Of a stretch of DNA of 64,000 nucleotides, positions 9,774 to 18,679 are shown in pieces (within the stretch, counting starts at the first letter, position 1; each line of letters begins with the position of its first letter). Origin of the DNA: Ghiorsea sp. (GTDB lineage Bacteria; Pseudomonadota; Zetaproteobacteria; Mariprofundales; Mariprofundaceae); NCBI GenBank assembly GCA_030949605.1, contig JAUZSH010000006.1:83404-147403 (forward strand). The letters are read 5' to 3'. The position numbers and the translations under genes are program-made. The notes beneath the pieces were generated by a model. That model made no database searches, was not told the DNA's origin, and was given only the letters and a program-made list of their open reading frames with translations.

Positions 9774-10859
9774 TTAATTACCCTTGTTGTTTTCAAATGC
9801 CTGCATATAAGCCACCAACGCATCCACACCCTCTTCTGGCATCGCATTGTAAATACTGGCGCGCATACCACCCACGGAGCGATGTCCTTTAAGGGTAATC
9901 AAACCTTGCTCGGCTGCACCTTGAAGAAAGTCAGCATCCAAATCAGCATCAGCCAACGTAAACGGCACATTCATCCAAGAACGACCATTTTTAGCCACTG
10001 GGTTGCCGTAGAAATCACTATGATCAATCACAGCATACAGTTTATCGGCTTTGCGTTTATTCACTTCTGCCATGGCTTTCAAGCCACCCTGCTCTTTAAT
10101 CCACTCAAATACCAAACCCGCCATATACCAGCTATACGTTGAAGGCGTGTTGTACATTGAACCATGATCAGCATGCACTTTATAATTAAACATGGTGGGT
10201 GTGTTTTCAGCGGCGTTACCGAGCAAATCATCACGGATAATCACAATACACAAGCCCGCAGGGCCAATGTTTTTCTGTGCGCCAGCATAAATCATGGCAA
10301 ATTTAGAGACATCAACAGGACGCGATAAAATCGTGGACGACATATCGGCAATCAAAGGCACGTCACCCGTCTCTGGAATATAATCAAACTCAACACCACC
10401 AATGGTTTCATTAACGACATAATGAACATAAGCCGCATCAGGGTTAAGCTTCAATTCAGCTTGTGTTGGCACAGTCGTAAAACCATTATCCGAAGTATCT
10501 GCTGCGAGGTTCACATCACAATAGCGCCCTGCTTCAGCAATCGCCTTTTTCGACCACATACCCGTATTCAAATAATCCGCACTGGTTTTATCACCCAAAA
10601 GGTTAAGCGGAACCATAGCAAACTGCGAAGAAGCCCCGCCTTGCAGAAACAATACCTTATAATTATCAGGAATCGCCATAATATCACGCAAATCTTGCTC
10701 TGCTTTGCCAGCGATAGACATATATTCTTTACCGCGATGGCTCATTTCCATGACCGACATACCCGTGTCGTGCCAGTCCAGCATTTCTTGTTGTGCGCGC
10801 TTGATAACCGCAGTTGGCAGCATGGCTGGCCCTGCACTGAAATTAAACAATCTTGTCAT
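9774..10859 (-). CDS. serC: Phosphoserine aminotransferase
   Basis: A 361-residue fold-type I PLP enzyme that makes 3-phosphoserine from 3-phosphohydroxypyruvate; it also serves pyridoxal synthesis. It has the SerC N-terminus FNFSAGPAMLPTAVI, FLQGGASSQFAMVPLNL, and the Lys-bearing FAMIYAGAQKNIGPAG segment. The C-terminus contains LKGHRSVGGMRASIYNAMP. Length is standard. It is followed by serA 180 bases downstream, giving serCA order. An AAGGAT site precedes the ATG. Confidence 0.96.
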   Translation of the reverse strand: MTRLFNFSAGPAMLPTAVIKRAQQEMLDWHDTGMSVMEMSHRGKEYMSIAGKAEQDLRDIMAIPDNYKVLFLQGGASSQFAMVPLNLLGDKTSADYLNTGMWSKKAIAEAGRYCDVNLAADTSDNGFTTVPTQAELKLNPDAAYVHYVVNETIGGVEFDYIPETGDVPLIADMSSTILSRPVDVSKFAMIYAGAQKNIGPAGLCIVIIRDDLLGNAAENTPTMFNYKVHADHGSMYNTPSTYSWYMAGLVFEWIKEQGGLKAMAEVNKRKADKLYAVIDHSDFYGNPVAKNGRSWMNVPFTLADADLDADFLQGAAEQGLITLKGHRSVGGMRASIYNAMPEEGVDALVAYMQAFENNKGN

Positions 10860-11160
10860 GGTATGTAAATCCTTTGTTGTGGTTTTTGAGGCATGTTAAG
10901 TGCGAAACACGGCGAATGAACGCATACCCTCAAATTTCAAGCGAGAGCATAGCTAGAGTTTCGCTTTTCCTCAACAAGACCTCTCCACCGCAGTTGTTTT
11001 TTGGGCGAATCAAGGCGAAACTCAGCTTGACCCCGATGTACTTATATCAATATCTTGCTTCATGTTTGATTCCTATGCGCCCTCTTTGAAATGAAATGCG
11101 AAACATGACCAAGATTTTACAACTTGTCATGCTCTCCGCTGCAATAAGCACTTCCTTAAT
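10860..11160. other. Intergenic region with a degenerate family-3 repeat
   Basis: No credible gene is seen. Around 10978-11040 the sequence GACCTCTCCACCGCAGTT...GGGCGAATCAAGGCGAAA resembles the left half of the 17282-17424 element, so this looks like an eroded or partial copy. I see no clean inverted partner. The serC promoter must lie in the first part. Confidence 0.4.
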
Positions 11161-11354
11161 CAATACCTTCGCCAAGATTCAGCGCGTTTCGCGCAAAGCA
11201 AGCGAGTAACCACAACATTCTAGAATATTGTGGTATATTAAAAATAACATCCCCCAAACCCCGATGTTATTTTTAATATACGCTTTCTAAATCAATGTGT
11301 TACAAACACTAGGGTTTTTTACCAATGTATTCTCTAAAACTGGCGAAGGTATTG
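11161..11354. repeat. Family-2 194-bp MITE-like element, copy 2
   Basis: Exactly 194 bp with CAATACCTTCGCCA inverted ends, flanked by TTAAT at 11156-11160 and 11355-11359. The right-hand duplication carries the TTA that is the stop codon (TAA on the minus strand) of the adjacent oxidoreductase gene, so insertion beside the gene end did not change the protein. The internal long inverted repeat is conserved. Confidence 0.88.
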
Positions 11355-12313
11355 TTAATCTGACACGCTAATAATCACATTACCCCTTTTATGCCCTTGC
11401 TCCACATAGCTATGCGCTTCAACCATATCTGCCAATGGGTAAGTTTTATCTATGGCAGTTTTTAGCTTACCATCTTCAATCAATGTTTTGAGATAAAGCA
11501 GGTCTTCGAGATGCAACTTCAAACAATCCGTCGCTTTGAGCACATCCAGATAAACCCCGCCCTTTTTGAGCGCTGTATGACGCGCTTCTGCTTCCATTTT
11601 TCCCACCGCATCAAAAATCACATCATGTGGCTCAAGATGTTGCGTAAAATCAGGGGCAGTGTAGTCCAACACATGGTCTGCGCCCAGCGATGTCACCATA
11701 TTCACATTTGCTGCGCTGCACACACCCGTCACTTCCGCACCCATACTTTTCGCCAGTTGCACTGCATACGAACCCACGCTTCCCGATGCGCCATAAATCA
11801 TAATCTTCTGATTCTGCTCAAGCGTATGTTGTTGAGCTTTTTTACTTTTACGCAACACCATCAATGCTGTCATCGCCCCATTGGGCACAGCCGCCGCCTC
11901 TGCATGGCTCATATTGTTTGGTTTATGCGCTATGATTCCATCTTGGTCAACGCATATGTATTCCGCATAAGTGCCAAACTTCATTTCGGTTGAAGCAAAC
12001 ACTTCATCGCCCTCATTAAACCGCGTCACACCGCTACCAACAGCTTCCACCACCCCCGAACATTCCATGCCAAGAATCTTCCGCCTCGGACCATAAAACC
12101 CAATAATTAATCGCATCAATGGCTTAATCATAAAGTCTTTAATAGCACCATACCAGGCTTTAGGCTACGAATTTTCACATCACCAATATGCACCGTCGTT
12201 GCGCATATCTTTATCAACACTTCATTGGCTGTGGGCGTAGGTTTATCCACCTCCACAAGCTCCAATACTTCAGGTGAACCGTATTTTGTGCAAATCACTG
12301 CTTTCATCATCAC
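11355..12313 (-). pseudogene. Zinc-independent MDR / quinone-oxidoreductase-type dehydrogenase, frameshifted
   Basis: Two frames together make an MDR-superfamily NAD(P)H-dependent oxidoreductase of ~319 residues. The N-terminal frame begins MMMKAVICTKYGSPEVLEL. The second carries GMECSGVVEAVGSGVTRFNEGDEV, IYGASGSVGSYAVQLAKSMGAEVTGVCSA (nucleotide-binding) and DVIFDAVGK. The switch lies near 12129-12155, where the first frame stops at a TGA overlapping an ATG (ATGA). Adding one base near AAAGCCTGG would restore a continuous frame. It could be a recent pseudogene or a single-base sequence error. A family-2 element abuts its stop codon. Confidence 0.75.
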
Positions 12314-12403
12314 CTCACAATCCCTTAAACCCTATCATTTCGACATGGCAACATAGCTACAATTCAATCATTTTAAAATAGCCGACATTCCGCACCCCTA
12401 AAT

Positions 12404-12633
12404 CACTACTGTCCGACGAAAGTTCGAGGCTTTATTTCCAACTCTTTATGCCATAAAGGTTTCCTTTGCGGCACGATGTTATGAGACAGGAAGTAATATT
12501 TTACGCTTTACGTCACTCCCGCGAAGAGCTTGCCCCCGCGAAGTCGTGGGGCGGGAATCTATTATTTGCAAGGTTTTTTGGATACCCAGTCAAGTCGAGC
12601 ATGGCGATATGTAACTTTCGTCAGACAGTAGTG
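12404..12633. repeat. 230-bp MITE-like element with 9-bp target duplication
   Basis: The terminal 21 bases (12404-12424 and 12613-12633) are inverted copies with one mismatch, beginning CACTACTGTC. They are flanked by perfect 9-base direct repeats CCCCTAAAT at 12395-12403 and 12634-12642. No transposase is present. A 9-bp duplication is typical of some IS4-family groups among others, so this may be a deletion derivative of such an element. It fills most of the 436-bp gap between the oxidoreductase and the next gene. Confidence 0.82.
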
Positions 12634-12749
12634 CCCCTAAATCATGACTCCTACATGTAATTGTTGGTAGATTCGGAACAACTGCGTAATACCTGTGGGT
12701 TAAAGCTTGCTTGCCACGCTACACAATAAAATAATCACCACGCGGTACA

Positions 12750-13613
12750 TCACTGATTCCCATACTCCTGTTTGGAAACGAGTAAATAAGTCTCCAAACG
12801 TTTAAACCAGCCTTTCAACCAGCGGACTTCATGACGCTCTGCTGGTGCATTTTCCACCCGTTGCTGAAGTATTTCCTTTGCGGCGCTTACGAATGCTTGT
12901 AAAGCATCATCTTGGCGATTCATATGGAGTAAGACTTGGGTCAATCCCCAACCTTGACCTTGATACCGTTCACTGGGTTTCATGCCTTCACCTTTAAAAT
13001 TCACATAATCAACGAGGGCATACCAGCCATTGGGGGTCGCTGCTACACGTTCAAATTGATGTTGAATATGCTCTTTATCTTGTTCACTGCTGACCACTGC
13101 CAATATTTTAGGCAACGCATCTTGAAGCCGCTTCATGATAAAACTGGCTTGCACGGCTTTGGTATCCGCCAAAAATTGACGCAATATCTTAATATTCATT
13201 TGATTTTCAGGCTTGGAAAAGTCTTGTTGAGAACCCCAAGGGCAATCTTGGTTGGGTTGCCATAAGTCGCGTAATGTTTCAGGAATTTTAACATGATGCT
13301 GCTGATACCAACGCATCAAAGCAGGGAAACTTTCTTGAAATGGTGCATTGGAATCCTTAGGAAACCAAATAAAATGACCAATACCCAAAGATGCAAAGTC
13401 TTCCCCATCATTCCATGATACAAGACACTTAAACTGACGGTTGCATTCATTTTTAAAAATCAGGTCTGCAATTTGGATGTGTTCAGATTGATTGATATCA
13501 CGTGCTTCCACTGACGGTATTAAGCCACCAAAGCCTAAAATAACCGCAATATATGCAAGTCTACGCAGGGGGTACACAAACCAAGTGGGCTGCAGCATCG
13601 GTGAAACAAACAC
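12750..13613 (-). CDS. Conserved hypothetical exported protein
   Basis: A 287-residue protein with an N-terminal signal-like segment (positive RR, then LAYIAVILGFGGLIPSVEA at about residues 19-37). The mature part begins with a region around IFKNECNRQFKCLVSWNDGEDFASLGIGHFIWFP, and ends with WGLTQVLLHMNRQ and a W-rich tail. I recall similar uncharacterised secreted proteins in gammaproteobacteria but cannot name a function. The GEDFASLGIGHFIW stretch faintly recalls lysozyme-like catalytic contexts, but this is not a supported call. The stop of the upstream cupin lies 39 bases before it. An alternative start is at 13598. Confidence 0.6.
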   Translation of the reverse strand: MFVSPMLQPTWFVYPLRRLAYIAVILGFGGLIPSVEARDINQSEHIQIADLIFKNECNRQFKCLVSWNDGEDFASLGIGHFIWFPKDSNAPFQESFPALMRWYQQHHVKIPETLRDLWQPNQDCPWGSQQDFSKPENQMNIKILRQFLADTKAVQASFIMKRLQDALPKILAVVSSEQDKEHIQHQFERVAATPNGWYALVDYVNFKGEGMKPSERYQGQGWGLTQVLLHMNRQDDALQAFVSAAKEILQQRVENAPAERHEVRWLKGWFKRLETYLLVSKQEYGNQ

Positions 13614-13652
13614 AATTATGCCACCCGCGCCATCTTCATCGCGACTTCTTCC

Positions 13653-14552
13653 TTAATGCACAAACTGGATGTCTAAAGTCCGCATATAGGTGTGCAAACC
13701 TGCATCTTGCACAGGAAACACATACGCATCGGTATCCGATTCGTTGTGATGCGAATGCCACCAGCCAGGAGGCGTGACAAACACGGTATTCTTCTCCCAC
13801 ATCGCTTTCACAGGATTAATGATTTTACCATCAGCATCAATCTTTTTACCTATCAAGGTATAGGTGTTTTCTGCAGCACTCACTGCCAAGTCAAGCGCAA
13901 CAGATTGATGACGATGTGGCTTTTGCATTTGTTGCTTGGGCAAAAGGTTAAACAATGTCCACATGGTATGGGTCACTGTTTTTGATTTTGCAGAGGCATG
14001 ATTACCCAAAATAATGCCCACACGATTGCGGTTTTCATTCATCGCTGCTTCGCGAATGCGCTCAACGGCATCCATCATGTATTTTTTATCATAAAAGGCA
14101 GGTTTGAACATTGGCTTGTTCGGCACAACCCCCATGTGCTCCAATAGTGGGGCATCATGTGTCCAATACAATGCACTATCGTCTTCGGCAAAGTGAGTCA
14201 CGCCTTCATTGCAAGGCAAGGTGAACGAATCACCTTCTTTCCACTGAATCGCGCCTGTTTCGGTTTCGGTATAACCTTTACCGCGCATCACAAAAAAGAT
14301 TTCCGATGTGGCGCTCACATGGGTATGGATATTTTCATTGGGGTTGATTCGAATATAATTGGCAAGTAAGTTGGGCGATGTAGCGAGGTATGGTGTTTCT
14401 AATTCTTTGGATAAATCCAGCGCAATCACCCGTGTTTCACCATGCTCATGCAAAGATGCAGGAAATGGCTGAATTGGCACTTCATTCAAATCAGGTGTGG
14501 CGGCTGAAGAGTATTCCCAGCTAATCACTTCCTGCGCCCATGTTTCATTCAT
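13653..14552 (-). CDS. Bicupin protein, gentisate-dioxygenase-like
   Basis: The 299-residue protein has two cupin domains. The first (about residues 60-130) shows IRINPNENIHTHVSATSEIFFVMRGKGY. The second (about 180-285) shows KPHRHQSVALDLAV and PPGWWHSHHNES, with metal-type histidines in both. The layout resembles gentisate 1,2-dioxygenase and relatives, but substrate-specific residues cannot be judged here. It is cytosolic, with no signal peptide. Its ATG overlaps the stop of a short upstream frame (ATGA; see next entry). Confidence 0.7.
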   Translation of the reverse strand: MNETWAQEVISWEYSSAATPDLNEVPIQPFPASLHEHGETRVIALDLSKELETPYLATSPNLLANYIRINPNENIHTHVSATSEIFFVMRGKGYTETETGAIQWKEGDSFTLPCNEGVTHFAEDDSALYWTHDAPLLEHMGVVPNKPMFKPAFYDKKYMMDAVERIREAAMNENRNRVGIILGNHASAKSKTVTHTMWTLFNLLPKQQMQKPHRHQSVALDLAVSAAENTYTLIGKKIDADGKIINPVKAMWEKNTVFVTPPGWWHSHHNESDTDAYVFPVQDAGLHTYMRTLDIQFVH

Positions 14553-14725
14553 GCTTTCCCCATTGAACCAAAAAAATAATATCCGAATTGGCGCGCATAC
14601 TCATTTTTAATACCATCAATGCAATCAAATCCTTGATGCACAATATATTGAGGAAAACTTTGATAAACATTTGAAGAGTCATCATATGAAAACAGAAGCG
14701 CAGGAAATAAAGTGCTTAGTTTTTC
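14549..14725 (-). other. Short open frame, possible gene remnant coupled to the cupin start
   Basis: Between yjdM and the cupin gene an open frame of ~58 codons ends in TGA inside an ATGA overlap with the cupin start. Its translation (ending YARQFGYYFFGSMGKA) looks protein-like, with few rare patterns, but no ATG/GTG start with a ribosome binding site is seen. It may be the 3' end of a deleted upstream gene, or chance. Confidence 0.25.
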
Positions 14726-15294
14726 TTAATAAACTCAGTTAGGATTACAATCATCTGCCCGTTGACTCTTCCTTCAATATGCTCTGGATTATCGTGAACA
14801 AGGCGAATATTACGCACCGCAGTGCCGCGTTTGGCTGTAAAACCACCACCCTTAACCACCAAATCTTTGATAATCGTGATGCTATCCCCTGCCTCTAAAA
14901 TCGCACCATTGCTATCACGGTGAACAATCGCTTCTTCTGCATCATCATCCGCCACGCCTGCTTCAGCCCAAGCGCGCACATCATCTTCTAAATACATCAT
15001 ATCCAACAAATCTTGTGTCCAGCCTTCGCCTTTGAGCTGGTTCAGCATACGGTAAGCAACAACCTTCACTGCATCCACTTCGCTCCACATACTATCATTC
15101 AAACAACGCCAGTGATTAGCATTCACACTGTCGGCATCATTTAATTGTGTGTTGCATGTGCCACATGCATAAATTGCAGCATCAACACCTTCTGTCGGGC
15201 TGTTAGGTACTTCATACACATGCAAATCATCTGTATTACCACAGAGCTCACACTTGTTGCCACTTCTTGTTTCTAATGCTTGTTCAAAGCTCAT
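14716..15294 (-). CDS. yjdM: YjdM/PhnA-family zinc-ribbon protein
   Basis: The 192-residue protein has an N-terminal zinc ribbon (CELCGN...CGTCN at about residues 15-45) and the C-terminal YjdM/PhnA domain (DSNGAILEAGDSITIIKDLVVKGGGFTAKRGTAVRNIRLV). The family was named from the phosphonate operon, but its biochemical role is unsettled. Start 15294 (MSFEQAL) is chosen over 15309 because a GAAGGAT site sits at proper spacing and the family starts this way. The larger form with an extra central region is seen in many proteobacteria. Confidence 0.88.
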   Translation of the reverse strand: MSFEQALETRSGNKCELCGNTDDLHVYEVPNSPTEGVDAAIYACGTCNTQLNDADSVNANHWRCLNDSMWSEVDAVKVVAYRMLNQLKGEGWTQDLLDMMYLEDDVRAWAEAGVADDDAEEAIVHRDSNGAILEAGDSITIIKDLVVKGGGFTAKRGTAVRNIRLVHDNPEHIEGRVNGQMIVILTEFIKKN

Positions 15295-15330
15295 ATTCAT
15301 ATCCTTCATTCATTTATTTATTCAAATCTT

Positions 15331-15705
15331 TCAACGCTTGCGTGTTGGCTGATGCCCACGACCTGAACCTACCACAGGAACCTGACTGCGCGGTTCAAGC
15401 AAATGAACCTCTTCACCACGCAACACAATGTCTTTCCCGCAACCTTTACAAGCACCACCAAAACCTGAAAAGGGGAACATCTTGACATGCCCACACTCTG
15501 GACACTCTCCTTTTCTCGCTTTTAAAGGCAGCGTCAACAAAGCAATCATGATGATAACCGTGCTAACAATGCCTGTAAGAGGCATAACAAAACATAACAT
15601 CAAAGCTACCGCCAACATCGGCAACAAAAACAACACAATACGCATAGGTGCTTTACTGGATGCACTTATTTTTAGGGTTTGACGTTGGGGGCGAATGCGA
15701 CTCAT
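15331..15705 (-). CDS. Small membrane protein with C-terminal zinc ribbon
   Basis: A 124-residue protein. A basic N-terminus is followed by two hydrophobic segments (about residues 22-60), then a CPECGH...CKGCGK zinc-ribbon-like motif near residue 67-90 and a basic tail ending TRKR. The start at 15705 is preferred because the longer frame from 15732 begins inside a transcription terminator. It follows the cytochrome c peroxidase gene after that terminator and precedes yjdM. No function is recognised. Confidence 0.55.
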   Translation of the reverse strand: MSRIRPQRQTLKISASSKAPMRIVLFLLPMLAVALMLCFVMPLTGIVSTVIIMIALLTLPLKARKGECPECGHVKMFPFSGFGGACKGCGKDIVLRGEEVHLLEPRSQVPVVGSGRGHQPTRKR

Positions 15706-15728
15706 GCCCCAATCATGCGCAAACAAAA

Positions 15729-15761
15729 ACACCGTGCAAGTGATAAACTTACACGGTGTCC
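15729..15761 (-). terminator. Rho-independent terminator after the cytochrome c peroxidase gene
   Basis: On the minus strand, ACACCGTG(T)AAGT pairs with ACTT(G)CACGGTGT across a short TTATC loop and is followed by TTTTTGTTTG. It lies about 50 bases beyond the peroxidase stop codon. Confidence 0.8.
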
Positions 15762-15809
15762 GTTGATTCCGTCATTCCCGTGAAGACGGGGAATACACAT
15801 CCTCTTCGT

Positions 15810-16790
15810 TTAGTCTTTAAAATCCAAAGCTTGACCTGTTGGGCGTGGCAACAATGGGAATGTCACTTGCGGCGCTTCACCTGTTAATGTTTCCAAGAAG
15901 GCAACAATATCTGCAATTTCACGCTTGGAAAGCTTGGTATCCAATTGCACTTTCGCCATGGTATCTACAGCTTCTTCCAAAGTGGCTGCTGAACCATCAT
16001 GGAAGTATGGCGCAGTCATCGCCACATTACGCCATGATTGCACACGGAACACATGGTCATCCTCGGCTTTACCTGTCACCGATTTCAAACCTTCATCTTT
16101 ACCATAGGCAAATTCAACAAAATCATTGTTGGTAAACAACACACCTGAGTGACACGACGTGCAGCCAATTTCAGCCACTTTAAACATGCCGCGTTTGGCT
16201 GCTTTAGAGATAGAGCCTTGACCTTCCACAAACTTATCAAACGGTGCATGTGGTGTAATCAAAGTGCGTTCAAAGGCTGCAATGGCTTTGGCCATATTGT
16301 CGTAATTTAAAGAATGTTTACCAAAGACTTCGTTAAACAACGGCGTATAACCTGCATCTTTAAGACGTGTTACGACCGCCTCCTCACTATCGGCTGCCAT
16401 TTCAACGGGGTTCAATGGTGGACCTTTGGCCTGGTCTTCCAACAATGGTGCGCGACCATCCCAGAATTGTTTACTCCAAAATGCTGAGTTCAACACCGTT
16501 GGTGCATTGCGCCCACCACGGTTCCACTGGTGACCAATAGAGAATTTTTGATTATCTACACCCCAAGTGCCTAGATTATGGCATGAGTTACATGAGAACT
16601 GCCCACTTTTGGATAATGCAGGCTCGAAATACAACTTCTTACCCAATTCAACTTTTTCTGTACTCATGGGGTTATCCGCAGGCACGGGTACTTGCGTTGG
16701 CAATACACCCATACCCTCAGGGATATTCGCTGCATGAGCCGCAGTTAAACCCAAAAAAGATAATGATGCCAATAAAACCAGCTTTTTCAT
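15810..16790 (-). CDS. Di-haem cytochrome c peroxidase (CcpA/MauG family)
   Basis: The 326-residue periplasmic protein has a signal peptide (MKKLVLLASLSFLGLTAAHA) and two CxxCH haem sites: CNSCH at residues 67-71 and CTSCH near residue 213. RNAPTVLNSAF and FDKFVEGQGSIS segments match bacterial cytochrome c peroxidases, which reduce H2O2 with electrons from periplasmic cytochromes. The start at 16790 has AAGGAG upstream; the 10-residue longer frame from 16820 would disturb the signal peptide. A terminator follows (15729-15761). Confidence 0.92.
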   Translation of the reverse strand: MKKLVLLASLSFLGLTAAHAANIPEGMGVLPTQVPVPADNPMSTEKVELGKKLYFEPALSKSGQFSCNSCHNLGTWGVDNQKFSIGHQWNRGGRNAPTVLNSAFWSKQFWDGRAPLLEDQAKGPPLNPVEMAADSEEAVVTRLKDAGYTPLFNEVFGKHSLNYDNMAKAIAAFERTLITPHAPFDKFVEGQGSISKAAKRGMFKVAEIGCTSCHSGVLFTNNDFVEFAYGKDEGLKSVTGKAEDDHVFRVQSWRNVAMTAPYFHDGSAATLEEAVDTMAKVQLDTKLSKREIADIVAFLETLTGEAPQVTFPLLPRPTGQALDFKD

Positions 16791-17281
16791 TTGTTTCTCC
16801 TTAATTTTTGTACTATGCAAACAACACTATTCATATTAGCGAAAAATAATATAACTCATATTAAAAAGTCATTAAATTAAAAGCATAACCTTACCTTTAA
16901 AAAATGATGTTGCGCAAAATATCAGTTAAAAATTGATGTTACGCAGTCGGGCTAAAATTCGTCATTTCCACGCAAGAGTACAGGAACGAGAAAACATATG
17001 GCAGAAAGTCATGATTGAGGAAGTGCGACTCAAGGTGAAGGCGTAAGCCTGAGAAAGCACCCTGGGGTGTCAGTCGCGCATGCATGATGATGCTTCTCAT
17101 GCGGGGCTAAAGCCCCACTTCCTATATTTAGATTGCTGTATTACCGTTCATTTTAACGAATAAAGGTAATACTGCAGTTTACGCGCTACAAATGAGAATG
17201 GTGTCATTCTTTCTCAACAAAATGCGTAACATCAGTTAAAAATATAGATTCTTACATCTCAATGGTTAAGCTTTGCAATAG
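16791..17281. other. Intergenic region with interspersed short repeats
   Basis: No gene is seen. An AT-rich stretch at 16800-16900 should hold the peroxidase promoter. At 16905-16945 there are opposed copies of an ATGTTACGCA-type motif. At 17103-17122 a palindrome GGGGCTAAAGCCCC is followed by ACTTCC. At 17223-17242 lies TGCGTAACATCAGTTAAAAA. Related motifs recur at 45.7 and 47.4 kb. Confidence 0.5.
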
Positions 17282-17424
17282 TGAGACCTCTGCACCGTAG
17301 TCATTTTTTGAGCGAATCAAGGCAAAAATAAGGGTGAAACCGCAGTTTATTGGTAATAAATGAGGGATGAAGACTTATTTTTAACGTAGATGCAGCCAAA
17401 AAAGTGCACGGTGCAGAGGTCTCA
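17282..17424. repeat. Family-3 143-bp MITE-like element upstream of purT
   Basis: Perfect 17-base inverted termini (TGAGACCTCTGCACCGT and complement) are flanked by TAG at both ends (17279-17281 and 17425-17427). The GAGACC-type ends resemble those of some IS5-family elements, which make short TA-containing duplications, so it may be an IS5-type derivative. It ends only 23 bases before the purT ATG, so it may carry or displace the purT promoter. A degenerate partial relative is at ~10978. Confidence 0.75.
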
Positions 17425-17447
17425 TAGTTTAAATACGGAGGGATTTT

Positions 17448-18632
17448 ATGAGTATCTCAATCGGCACAGCATTAACATCCACAGCAACCAAAGCGATGCT
17501 GCTTGGTTCTGGTGAGCTTGGCAAAGAAGTTGCCATTGAATTACAACGCTTAGGAGTGGAAGTCATTGCAGTAGATAGCTACGCCAACGCACCTGCCATG
17601 CAAGTGGCGCACCGCAGTTTTATTGTGAATATGTTGAATGGAAATGCGCTGCGTGAGCTGATTGAGCAAGAAAAACCCGACTTAATTGTGCCTGAAGTCG
17701 AAGCCATCGCCACAGACACCCTTGCCGAGCTTGAAGGCGAAGGATTTACCGTGATTCCCACCGCCCGCGCCACGCAACTAACCATGAACCGTGAAGGCAT
17801 TCGCCGTTTGGCAGCCGAAGATTTAAATTTAACCACCTCCCCTTATCAATTTGCTGAAACGATTGAAGAGTTTGAAGCGGCTGTTGCAAGCATTGGTCAA
17901 CCGTGCGTGGTCAAACCCATCATGAGCTCATCAGGTAAAGGGCAATCTGTGATTAAAACAAATACTGACATTCAAAAGGCATGGGATTATGCCCAAGCAG
18001 GTGGTAGAGCAGGCAAAGGCAAGGTTATTGTTGAAGGTTTTGTTGATTTTGATTATGAAATCACACTTTTAACCATCCGTCACCGTGACGGCACTTCATT
18101 TTGCCTACCCATCGGACACTTGCAAGAAGATGGCGACTACCGCGAATCATGGCAGCCGCAAGCCATGAGCGACAAAGCATTGGCAACATCCAAACATATT
18201 GCAACACAGGTTACTGAAGCTCTTGGTGGTTACGGTTTATTTGGCGTTGAGCTGTTTATCAAAGGTGATGAGGCGATTTTCAGTGAGGTCTCACCCCGCC
18301 CACATGATACAGGTTTGGTCACACTGATTTCACAAGATTTATCCGAGTTCGCACTTCATGTTCGCGCTATTTTGGGCCTGCCTATTCCCAATATTACCCA
18401 GCATGGTTTTGCTGCATCTTGCCCCATTGTGGTGAAAGGTGATTCACACCGAGTTTCCTTTGGTAACTTGGAACATGCACTTGCTGAACCAGACACGCAA
18501 ATGCGTATCTTTTCTAAACCAGAAGTGCATGGTCAACGCCGAATGGCAGTCATCTTGGCGCGTGGTCACAATGAGAAAGAAGCAAGAAAAAAAGCCAAAA
18601 AAGCTGCCAATACAGTCAAGATAAAATTATAA
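17448..18632 (+). CDS. purT: Formate-dependent phosphoribosylglycinamide formyltransferase
   Basis: The 394-residue ATP-grasp enzyme uses formate and ATP to formylate GAR in purine synthesis. The N-terminal domain has [27 protein letters not shown] and [12 protein letters not shown]. The ATP-grasp core has [15 protein letters not shown] and [14 protein letters not shown], characteristic of PurT. An ACGGAGGGATTTTATG context gives a strong ribosome binding site. A family-3 element lies directly upstream. The next gene is 47 bases downstream. Confidence 0.96.
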   Translation: MSISIGTALTSTATKAMLLGSGELGKEVAIELQRLGVEVIAVDSYANAPAMQVAHRSFIVNMLNGNALRELIEQEKPDLIVPEVEAIATDTLAELEGEGFTVIPTARATQLTMNREGIRRLAAEDLNLTTSPYQFAETIEEFEAAVASIGQPCVVKPIMSSSGKGQSVIKTNTDIQKAWDYAQAGGRAGKGKVIVEGFVDFDYEITLLTIRHRDGTSFCLPIGHLQEDGDYRESWQPQAMSDKALATSKHIATQVTEALGGYGLFGVELFIKGDEAIFSEVSPRPHDTGLVTLISQDLSEFALHVRAILGLPIPNITQHGFAASCPIVVKGDSHRVSFGNLEHALAEPDTQMRIFSKPEVHGQRRMAVILARGHNEKEARKKAKKAANTVKIKL

Positions 18633-18679
18633 CCCTTATCCAACAAAGGTGTTAACACGGGAGAATAAGGAAACTTGCT

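Noticed and set aside
17282..17424. A purine riboswitch upstream of purT
   Set aside because: The strong pairing is explained by transposon-type terminal repeats with TAG on both sides.
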